Shown here: one piece after another, positions 10,540 to 19,935 of the stretch | Layout: each line of letters starts with the position of its first letter | How positions within the stretch are numbered: position 1 is the stretch's first letter | Origin: Pegoplata infirma | Lineage: Eukaryota > Arthropoda > Insecta > Diptera > Anthomyiidae | DNA length: 64,000 bases | Direction: 5' to 3' | NCBI GenBank assembly: GCA_963921195.1 | Contig: OY992537.1 | Location: 2,294,001 to 2,358,000, forward strand | Program-made: the position numbers and the translations under genes | The notes under the pieces: generated by a model | The model's input: only the letters and a program-made list of their open reading frames with translations | Told to the model about the DNA's origin: nothing | The model's database searches: none

Positions 10540-12282
10540 AAAGAGGTCAAAAGTGAACTGTTATAGATTTTTTTTACAAATTTAAATTGTCTTGTTTAAA
10601 AAATTAAAAAAAAAAAATTATTTTAATAAAAAAGTATTTTAATAACATTTTGGAATGTTTATTTTTTTACAGTGTACTTCAATAAAGTCCAAACAAGTGT
10701 CATAAGAAAGTAGGAAAAAGAAGAAATAATAATTTTTCAAAAAAAAAAAAAAACCAATTAAAAAATACACAAAATTACCCGGATCTGGAGAAAAAGTATA
10801 CGAAATGGTGCATAAATTAACGACGAAATTTAAGGCCTACTACTCCTCATAAAAATAATTTCAAGTTTGGTTTGTATTCTGCATAATAATCATACGTCTT
10901 ATTCGTTCTTTATAAAAATTTTCAAAGATGTACTATTATGTACTCAAATTTGTGGTCAGTCAGAACTAAATGCATAACACAGAAATTTTTCATTTTGGAA
11001 TTTATCTATTTTTAAATTATAGAAAATATGCAGATTATTAAATATCCCAGTAATCATTTTTGGAACTTGTTCCTAACAAATCGACAATTGTGAAATTTTA
11101 AATGATTTGCATACTCTTGTGTCATTCCTGATTTTTTTAAAACTGCAACAAATGTAGATAAAAATGTTCTTGAAAATCTGAACAATTATAAGTTCCCGGA
11201 GCCGGATGGTATTACGAAAAGGGTGCTAAAATAATGTGGTTCGGCGCATTTTCTTCCGCAAATACAAATATTCAAAACGCAAATGCAAATATTCTAGAAC
11301 ATTAAAATTAATAGGTTTTAGAATACCACCAGCATTATTTGTAAGTCAAATTTTTTTGCTGGGTATATGCCACTTACTAACTGCCATCATAAAAATATTT
11401 TCTTTTGATTTGGGACATCAACTTTAAGGTGATTTATTAGGCGGACCTTCTAATGTTGTTTTGTGTTTTGAATAAGGTGTTAAGAAGAATATTTAATTTA
11501 GCTATTTGTTAATAAAATAGGTACGTACATACTCGAAAGTATGAACCTGCAATGCAATCATATGCATTAAATTAAAAGTTGACAATTATTGTAAATTATG
11601 ATTCTTGGAAAAAGAATTTTAAATGATTTGTGGAAATTGTTGATGTAATACACGATTTAACCAGTATTTTTATATTTTAAATTTTTTTTTATTTTCAGAT
11701 TTTATATGTTTTTAAGGTGCATGCATGCATTGGTATGTGCCACTCACTCATTCTTCACTCCGTTTATTGTTAGACTTCTGTTGAATCTTTAATTAGGAAT
11801 AAAAAGGAATTGACGGTAATTTAACCTTATTTTGATAAGAATATAACAGGATGTCCAAAATACTTTGGTATGTATGAGAATATTTTTTAGTCAAAAACTT
11901 TAAGTAATGTTTTTGTATTCGTGGAATCAATGCATTTTGAAAATACACAATAATATTATTCATACATGGTAATTTGTCATGTTTCTGGAAGTGAAAAAAA
12001 CAAAGTATTGGGAATTTAATCTTTTGCATGCAATAGTGGAAATAAATTTTTTAAAATTATTATTTTTTACTTTAATAGGTAATCCCAGCTCACTCTGGAT
12101 AGAAAACTAATGTGGACAAAACGTGGAGCTTAAGACCTGCGAGGGTGTACTGGATTTACACAGAAAAAATAAATTTAATTAAAAAATTCGTAGATCTTAT
12201 TGAAAATTTTATTAAATCCGGACTAATGAATAAAATGCGCATATATATTAAAAACATTATTTTAAGTTTTTTTTTTAATCCA
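10540..12282. other. gene-free AT-rich stretch
   Basis: No element boundary, coding exon or RNA gene was recognised. The short open frames have compositionally biased, family-less translations. It may be comparatively unique host sequence. Confidence 0.4.
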
Positions 12283-12727
12283 CGCCCATAAAAGGGGGAG
12301 GGCAGAAAAAACTAAATTTTCCAGCCCCCTGGGTCTAAGTGCAGGAGTTTAAACTCCTTCTGACACAAAAAGGTATCATTTGTTTAACAAAAATGGCAAA
12401 AAAAGATGTAAAAATGGAGTTTTTTAAGAGGTTTTTTAGTTCGTTAAGGGGGAACTTTTTTCCCCCTGGCCCGATTTTCCCTATTTCCGAACTTAACCGA
12501 CCAATGTACATTAGACATATTCTTGCCAATTTTCAGGGGTCTAGCTCGTTTATTTTGGACTGAATCGTGTTTCATACAGACGGACGGACAGACGGACATT
12601 CATAGAACGACTTTGAATCGATCATAGATCAATAATATATATACTTTATAGGGTCCCCGACCGATACTTTTATGCGTTACAAACGGAAGTGAGTATACCC
12701 CCATACTGTGGTTGGAGAGTATAAAAA
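12283..12727 (-). repeat. GTCY-type dispersed repeat, minus orientation
   Basis: From the minus strand it opens with the TATACCC...GGGGGTAT palindrome (about 12690-12725), then 'gggaccctataaagtatatat', GTCY units (12576-12600) and the usual body, but lacks the terminal TTCGGCACAGCCGAA hairpin. It resembles dipteran mini-me/GTCY-microsatellite elements; I assign it on word order only. Confidence 0.75.
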
Positions 12728-12802
12728 TATACTCACTATTCACGTGAATTACGCGTAATTCATGTGATTCACGATAATCACGTGATTGCTGCGCATCTCT
12801 AC
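12727..12802. repeat. TCACGTGA-rich repeat abutting the large transposon
   Basis: Short units 'attcacgtga', 'cgtaattcatgtgattcacg' and 'aatcacgtgat' fill the 75 bp up to the first base of the transposon. The final 'cacgtgattgctgcgcatctctac' resembles the end of the ACTCACG block at 14930-15240, suggesting the same MITE family. Confidence 0.5.
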
Positions 12803-13056
12803 CAGAGGGGTTCTATTGTGACAAAGTGGGCATTGTGCACTTTCACGAAAATCGCATAGATGGGGAGTTAAGACCCACACACAACCAAAAAAGAGCTCGC
12901 AACAGATTAGAACAGCTTATATCGATTATATAGATTATGGCAGTTTTTATCGAATAATATTGTTTTTTTTTAAGAAAATACTTGTATTTTTAAAAATACT
13001 GGTTGGCTTACAACTTTTTTAGTTTTTACTTTGGTTCTGGTATTTGCTAAAAAAGT
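12803..13056. repeat. left terminal inverted repeat of copy 1
   Basis: It aligns with the inverse of 27814-28042 over about 230-255 bp with scattered mismatches and indels. Shared blocks include the first 20 bases, 'gcatagatggggagttaaga', 'cacaaccaaaaaa' and 'aaatactggttggctt.caactt'. In active P elements the THAP domain binds inside the ends, so such sites may lie here. Confidence 0.88.
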
Positions 13057-13602
13057 ATATCCCTGATTTGGATTACACTAAAAACTAAAATTTGTAAAGA
13101 CCATACATGGGACTAATTAATAAAAGAGACCAATTAATTGATGGTTTAGTTACCATTTAATTGATGTCAATGGTAATGAAATTTTTTTCATTACCATTTG
13201 GTTGAATCAATGGTAGTGGCGGTAATTGAAACAATTTAATTACTAATAAAAAATAAAAAAAATAACTACCATGGCATGGTATGGCATTAATTAAAAAAAT
13301 AATTACCATTTGTAAAATTCGTCACAATATCGTCAAAATCGTTAATATTTGAAAATATATGTTCTTTGTTATTTTGTATTTAAAATTTTCACGTTGAAAA
13401 AACCAAACACACATTGATTGCCTTTGTTATACACAAAATTTAAAATTCTTTGTTTGCGTTTTGATTTTTATACCCTCCACTCTAGTGATAGAGGGTATAT
13501 ATAAGTTTGTCATTCCGTATGTAACACATTGAAATATTGGTTTAGGACCCCATAAAGTATATATATTCATGATCCTTGATCGATTCTAAGTCGATCTAGC
13601 GA

Positions 13603-13611
13603 TGTCCGTCC

Positions 13612-13653
<42 letters not shown>

Positions 13654-13664
13654 CTGTCTGTCTG
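13603..13664. repeat. (GTCY)n microsatellite
   Basis: About fifteen GTCC/GTCT tetramers in tandem belong to the surrounding dispersed repeat. Confidence 0.9.
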
Positions 13665-14884
13665 TTGAAATCACGTTTTTGGCTATAATCCAGAACCGAT
13701 TTAAACGCCTGGGGTACCAAAAGTTGCGTAATTCTCCTAGGCAGAATCTGGGGTTTTTTTTTTTTAATCGGTTAAGCATTTTAAAAGTTATGAGTGAAAA
13801 TGTAAATTTTGATGAGTGAAAATGTGAATTTTACACAAAATAAATGCTATAACTTGACACCTGTTGAATGAATGTAAACGAAACTTTGAATTTAATGTAC
13901 TTTTATCATTCCTAATACTCACAAAATTTGGGCCGAATCGCACAATGGGGCGCGGCACCAGCAATTTAACCCAAAATTTTAAAATGATTTATCTTGGCTC
14001 ATGGTTGACATATTCAAATAAAATTTTAAATCGGTTCATATTTTATTGTTCTCAACGTTTTTCTGGTTATTTTGGTACCAATTATGGCAAAATCAGTCTA
14101 GGGGTTAAGAAGCTATGAGCAATTGAGATGAGTTTCAATACAAACCTGCATGATATGGCGTGGCAGCGCGCCATTTGTATTAATAGAAGTAAAAAAATAC
14201 ATAGTATGTGTAATACACGTGGTTGCTTTTATACAATTTTCATAATTTTTATATAATTTTCATACATACCACTGTGGGCCAGGATTTCCATTTTTTGGCC
14301 AATAAGGGCTGTAAGGCAACACATATTTAAAAATATTTTTTCGGAATGTCGACATCTTGAATTTTGTCCATCTTTAATATCTTTTTATTATACCTTAAAG
14401 TTTTTTTTTTGCATGAGGTTAAAGTCAAAGTTTGTGATTTTTTTTATATTTTTTATTTATGAAACAAATAATTTTTTTTTGTACTTCAACACAATATTTT
14501 TTCAAATTTTCAGTGAAGTTCTCCTAAAGACATACATGTTTGTTGAACACATGATAAAAACTGCCAAAAAGTAAGCTATAAGCATATTTTTTTTTAAATA
14601 AATAATGGAAATTCATACTTTTGTTGAAATCCGTCTTTTTTCAACACCAAAGTCCAAAAAAGTCCAAACGATATTGACAAACCTCGAACTACGATCTGTC
14701 TCTGACAATGTATTCTATTCACATTTTTGCGACCCTGTGCGACCGTTCATAAACTTTTGATCTAGAGGCAATAAACCAAAATATGAAGTTTAGAAATGCC
14801 CTAAAATAGAACTTCAAAATTTTTTGATATTTTTGTTTCTATTGATTTCTAATAAAAATGTCTCACTTTGACAACATTGGCGTG

Positions 14885-15240
14885 ATAACTGGTAATGAGC
14901 ACGTGAGTGAATTTTGACTCACGTTGACTCACGCTCACGCAAAAAAACATAATTTGCTCAATCGTTTTTTTTTTCTCACACTTACTCACTATTTACGTGA
15001 GTAAACAAAACACCACTCACGTGTGACTCACGCTCACTCGTAACTCACACTAAACCTTTAAAACACGAATAAAATTGTAAAAACTGAATCAATACAATTA
15101 AATAGTTTTGAATCACGCAAAAAAATTGCACTCACTACGAATCACTCACGCAAAAAATTGTCTCACTCACTAACAAACAATTTCAATCACACTCACTTTC
15201 GATCACGAGTAATTCACGTGACCAGCGTCCATCTGTAGTG
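14885..15240. repeat. ACTCACG/CGTGAGT repeat field
   Basis: Dozens of variants of CTCACG and TCACGTGA in both orientations, from 'gagcacgtgagtgaat' to 'attcacgtgaccagcg'. The right edge resembles the 12727-12802 repeat beside the transposon. Probably a nested MITE; termini unclear. Confidence 0.6.
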
Positions 15241-15524
15241 CTAAACATTAAAGCTGGTAACGCATTTAAGCGGGCATATTCTGGCAATAGCATTTTTAAT
15301 ATTTTTTACGAAATTGTAAGCTTGTAGCATTATTTTTACATTTAGGATGGCCAATGCTTATTGGAAATAAAAAGTTCTCTCTTAAATGAGCCACTGAATA
15401 TATGAACTTTTTGACGCATTTAAAAGAGAAATATTTTATTAAAATCTTCTGATAAAAGCAAAAAGAGGGATTTATAAAAACTTAGAAATTTAAACATTGT
15501 AAATTTTTTTAAAAAGCTATGTCC

Positions 15525-16145
15525 TAAATTTTGGATCCGCCATTTTGATTTCAAAAAATCTGAGTTCGTATTCGTGTTGTGCAATCATTTCCTAGTGATA
15601 TTTTGAAACATTAATCAATAATTTAAATATCTTGTCCGCTATTTTGAATATTTGATTCTTAAATCAGATTTGGCATTCCAAAAACCATCAAAATCAGACA
15701 ATATAGAAAAAACCTCATATTTTATTTGACGCCATATTGGATCCGCCATTTTGAATTTAAAAAATCGGAGCTCATATTCGTAATTACTGACCCTAAATAC
15801 ATCAAAAATTACAAATTTATGTACAATTAGCTAAGAATTACAAAAGCATATTCGCCATATTGGATCCGCCATTTTGAATTTCAAATCTTTGATTCCAAAA
15901 TCAGTTTTAACACCCGAAAAACCATTAAAATCGAAGTTTTTGGCCAAAAGAGACAATATATAAAAAATTTTAAATTTAAATTTGTCGCCATATTGGATCC
16001 GCCATTTTGAATTTTAAAAGTCTGAGCTCATATTCGTTATTAACGACCCCAAATACACCGATAATGATTATATTAAACACAATAAACAAAGAATTAAAAA
16101 ATCATGTCCGCCATTTTGGATCCGCCATTTTGAATTTTGAAATTT
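15525..16145. repeat. spaced repeats of GGATCCGCCATTTTGA
   Basis: The phrase 'ggatccgccattttga', often preceded by 'gccatatt', recurs at about 15533, 15739, 15861, 15995 and 16118, with accompanying 'gagctcatattcgt' and 'aaaaaccat.aaaatc' phrases. This is a diverged tandem array with a period of roughly 120-200 bp. Confidence 0.75.
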
Positions 16146-17014
16146 TTTTTCCAGAATCGTGATCAGCGATCCTTTAACACCCATATGCAATACTTTTTTG
16201 ACATATAGGTTAAGCGGTCTATTTATGGCCAAAATTCAGGGATGCTGGCCCACAGTGCATACTTATAAAATATTTTTTTTTTTTTGTTTTTTAAATATTT
16301 ACATTGCACTATGGTTCCGTTCAACACTTTTCTTGGCCAAAATTTAAAAAATGGAAAAATTTTCGGTTTGAAATAGGTTTTGTGTTAAAAATTTTTATAG
16401 TTTTTTTTTTTTCCATGTATAATATTATAAGAAATTTTTTGTATTCAAACTCAAAAAAAAAATTGAAATTTAAAAAAATACTTTTTTTTTTATTTTTATC
16501 TAAATTTGTTTTTGAACGGTAAATGAGTATACAAAAACAAAATATGTTTTCTGTTGTTTGTAAGTGTTAACGATTTTCTATTAATTTTGAGAAAATTGAA
16601 TTTTGGCCAAGAAGATCGTCTGCGAAACCATTGTGCATTGGTTAACATTGTGGAGGGTATTTAAAGATTCGGCACAGCCGAATATAGCTTTCTTACTTGT
16701 TGTCTTAACATTTTTATATTTTTTAAAAAACATTCTTTGATGTTTACACTTATAATTTTGCAAAAAAAAAAATAAAAATATACAAACCAATGGTTTTGAA
16801 ACCAATCAATTGGAACCCGTTCTGTTTGAGTTAAATTTAACTAAATTCCTTTTAATTGAACATAACGAGATTATTTACTTTTTAAAGTTTTACGGTTAAT
16901 TATATTTTAGTTTGTGATTTGAAATATATTTCAACCATTCACAATGAAATACAATTTGATTCATATGGTTTTTGTCTGAAATAAGTAAGTAAAACCAAAG
17001 AGAATCCATTATAT

Positions 17015-17250
17015 AGAGATGCCGTTGTGACAAAATTGCGATTTAGTACAAAACATTAATTTGAAGTTCCACACACAACCAAAAAAGTTCCACATACAAC
17101 CAAAAAAATAATAACCACACAACTTTTCTCTCATACACATATGGCGATCAAACCAATTCTGATTTTGTTTTGATTATTTCTTTAATACTTCTTATTTCTG
17201 CTTTGGTTTTGATCATCTTCAGTATTAATAATTTTTTAAGGCTTTTGTAG
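17015..17250. repeat. possible internal relic of a related transposon end
   Basis: 'Gatgccgttgtgacaaaattgcga', then 'gttccacacacaaccaaaaaag' and 'ttctgctttggttttgatc', follow the order of motifs in the big element's own left TIR (12803-13050) with strong divergence. It may mark the end of an older P-like element into which the present one grew or inserted. Confidence 0.35.
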
Positions 17251-17691
17251 CTCTTTTAAAAAGAAAAAAAGATAAAAGAAAAATTCAGATATTTATATAC
17301 ATAAATACATATTTTTTCAAACTATAATTTATTTAATAAATAAGTTCATTTAATCAATTTAATGTTTTACCGTTATTTCTCTATTCTGTTTCAATGTTGT
17401 TTTCTTTATTTTTTTATTTCATCTTTCGTTGACTATTGTGAATGATTTTTACAAAAAGACACAGTGCTGCCAGATTCTAGATTAAACCCCTGTGTTCAGT
17501 TCAGTGATTTTCATTAAAGCTAGCGTTTTTAATTGTATTTATAGCGAAAACAATATAAGTGCAGTCACAACTAGAACCACAGGCGACAGGCCCAAGCTTA
17601 CGAATTAATCCTTTTTATAAACATTTAAATAAAAACAATAAATCTTTATCAAAATTTATGCAATAATACAAAATACACTTTTTAGGCTATA

Positions 17692-17870
17692 CACTCAACC
17701 AAAAATCATAGTATTCCCAAAGCAATTTTTTTTAACTATTGAATTTTGTAAACTCATTGTAAATAGTTAAATCAACTTTACTGATAATTCAATGATTATT
17801 TTTTGACGAATAAGACAACATACTGTAAAACTTAACCTAGAATGGGTTTTCTAATTTGTTTCTATGAGTG
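17692..17870. mobile_element. 179-bp MITE with CACTCA ends and TA TSD
   Basis: Left end CACTCAACCAAAAATCATAG; right end is the inverse of CACTCATAGAAACAAATTAG; TA on both sides. The smallest member of the CAC(T/A)(C/G)AAA-ended group in this window. Confidence 0.5.
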
Positions 17871-18214
17871 TAATTAGAACTTTCATAAAAAGACTTATTT
17901 TTACTTGAGATTTTAAACATAATATAGATAAAAAATATATAAAAATATAGATTTAAAACCTGTATTAGTCTGTGCTATTACTATTTTTTGTGTAGTTTTC
18001 CACACCACCAATGAGGTTCTACACTAGGTGCGTTGCCAATTATTTTAAATGGCTGGCATCCCCGATAGGCATACAATAGCCCTTTTTTGTTGTTAACGTG
18101 TACAGAAAAAATCAAAATAACTTGTGTTAACATGATTTTATGCTATACACGTTATCCACAGAATAAGGCTAAAACCATTTTATTTATTTATTTATTCAAT
18201 TTAAGGAGTGTTTT

Positions 18215-19087
18215 TAAAATAATAAATAATAAAGTTATAACAAGTGCATTCAACAAAAAAACAAGAGTTGCCAAATTTATAATGTTAAGTAGTGATACCG
18301 TTTTTTTCCAAGTAGTTATAGTTATATATAAAAAATCAATAGTTATATATATAGTTATATATAAAAAATACAAAAATCAGTTTAAAAAATTTTAATTTAC
18401 TACAAAAAAAAGAAATATTACAATTATTTTGTAAATTCTATTAATTTAATAAAAAAAATTCAATATAAAATAATAAATAATAAAGTTATAACAAGTGCAT
18501 TCAACAAAAAAGCAAGAGTTGCCAAATTTATAATGTTAAGTAGTGATACCGTTTTTTTCCAAGTAGTTATAGTTATATATAAAAAATCAATAGTTATATA
18601 TATAGTTATATATAAAAAATACAAAAATCAGTTTAAAAAATTTTAATTTACTACAAAAAAAAGAAATATTACAATTATTTTGTAAATTCTATTAATTTAA
18701 TAAAAAAAATTCAATATAAAATAATAAATAATAAAGTTATAACAAGTGCATTCAACAAAAAAACAAGAGTTGCCAAATTTATAATGTTAAGTAGTGATAC
18801 CGTTTTTTTTCCAAGTAGTTATAGTTATATATAAAAAGTCAATAGTTATATATATAGTTATATATAAAAAATACAAAAATCAGTTTAAAAAATTTTAATT
18901 TACTACAAAAAAAAGAAATATTACAATTATTTTGTAAATTCTATTAATTTAATAAAAAAAATTCAATATAAAATAATAAATAATAAAGTTATAACAAGTG
19001 CATTCAACAAAAAAACAAGAGTTGCCAAATTTATAATGTTAAGTAGTGATACCGTTTTTTCCAAGTAGTTATAGTTATATATAAAAA
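18215..19087. repeat. tandem satellite, four copies of a 251-bp unit
   Basis: The marker 'taaagttataacaagtgcatt' recurs at 18230, 18481, 18732 and 18984, spacings 251, 251 and 252. Units differ by only a few bases; the last is partial. The unit contains TATATA runs and 'caagagttgccaaatttataatg'. The 102-residue frame at 18087-18395 merely enters this array. Confidence 0.92.
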
Positions 19088-19212
19088 ACTCGAAAAAAAC
19101 ACGCCTTTAGTAATACTAAGCCTTCCAGGCCAAATATATTTGTATTACATAGTAATAATAAAAAACATGAGTTCTTAAAACTAAAAACTATTAATAAAAA
19201 TATTAAAGTATA

Positions 19213-19885
19213 CAGTGACTTACAGTGAAAATGATCCACTAGATATTACATAGAAATTCGTTAAAGACAAAGTAAACAATATCAACCCATTTTATTATCA
19301 ATCGAGTATTGTTTTGAAAACTGGTGTTAAGGTAATTTATCAAGCTTTAATTTAAGCTTAAAAGCGTTCAGATTGAGTAAATAATAAATTATCTACGAGG
19401 GTCGAACTACACCCAAAAAATTTCCCAGTTACTGACTACTAAAAACTTAACTAAGTCCCAGTTGAAAAACACCTGAGCCCCAGTTGTTTTCACTCGGTTG
19501 ATGGTAACTAATTTTAAAAACAAAAAATTTAAAAAATTGTAATTTTTATTTGGATTGTTGCAAAAATAAGTTGATCACTGAATAAAATCTATTGGATGAT
19601 TTTTAAAATTTTTAGTGTTTGGAGTTGGAAAAATTGACGTAGAAATATTTTAAAAAACAAATTTAAAAATTGTTTATAAATAATGTCATTTTCCAGTTCG
19701 ACCCTCGTAGATTATTTATTATTTACTCAATCTGGACGCTTTTAAGCTTAAGTTAAAGCTTGGTAAATTACCTAAACAGCAGTTTTCAAAACAATACTCG
19801 ATTGATAATAATATGGGTTGATATTGTTTACTTTTAACGAATTTCTATGTAATATCTAGTGGACCATTTTCACTGTGAGTCACTG
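19213..19885. mobile_element. 673-bp fold-back MITE with about 195-bp TIRs and TA TSD
   Basis: The arms 19213-19407 and 19694-19885 are inverted copies, opening CAGTGACTYACAGTGAAAATG and running to 'ctacgagggtcgaact'. TA flanks both ends (19211-19212, 19886-19887), the target of Tc1/mariner transposases. It lies about 50 bp past the transposase stop codon, so it may supply part of the 3' UTR; AATAAA on the minus strand occurs in its arm near 19710. Confidence 0.85.
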
Positions 19886-19935
19886 TAATCACAAATCCTA
19901 TTTGGATCCCCAGCCATAATGTGTAAAAAATAAAT

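Larger units (their letters stand above)
14270..16257. mobile_element. Transib-like non-autonomous element with 5-bp TSD
   Basis: Inverted ends open CACTGTGGGCCAG and stay alignable for about 35 bp to TTTTGGCCA. Identical CATAC lies on both sides (14265-14269, 16258-16262). Transib elements are known for 5-bp TSDs and CACWRTG ends resembling the V(D)J signal heptamer; CACTGTG fits. No Transib transposase frame is present, so it would be non-autonomous. Contents are an ACTCACG repeat field and a GGATCCGCCATTTTGAATTT repeat field. Confidence 0.7.
13466..16700 (+). mobile_element. GTCY-type repeat, long form, containing a Transib-like insertion
   Basis: It opens with TATACCCTCC and a GATAGAGGGTATAT palindrome, then 'gaccccataaagtatatata', a long (GTCTGTCC)-type array at 13605-13662, and closes near 16655-16700 with a GGAGGGTAT box, the TTCGGCACAGCCGAA hairpin and 'ttacttgtt'. 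Same family as 25651-26182. It is about 1.25 kb without the nested element at 14270-16257. Small frames here are repeat sequence. Confidence 0.78.
13102..16816. mobile_element. hAT MITE relic (CATAGATGGGAC family) split by later insertions
   Basis: It starts CATACATGGGACTAATTAAT and continues with 'gatggttta.ttaccatttaattgatgtcaatggtaatga', matching the complete copy at 54762-55401. It is interrupted near 13466 and resumes near 16700 ('aacatttttatatttttt', 'accaatggttttgaaaccaat'), then is lost near 16816. The complete copy supplies the uninterrupted order, proving that the intervening 3.2 kb was inserted. Confidence 0.8.

Noticed and set aside
18087..18395. 102-residue protein
   Set aside because: It runs into a 251-bp satellite array and is low-complexity.
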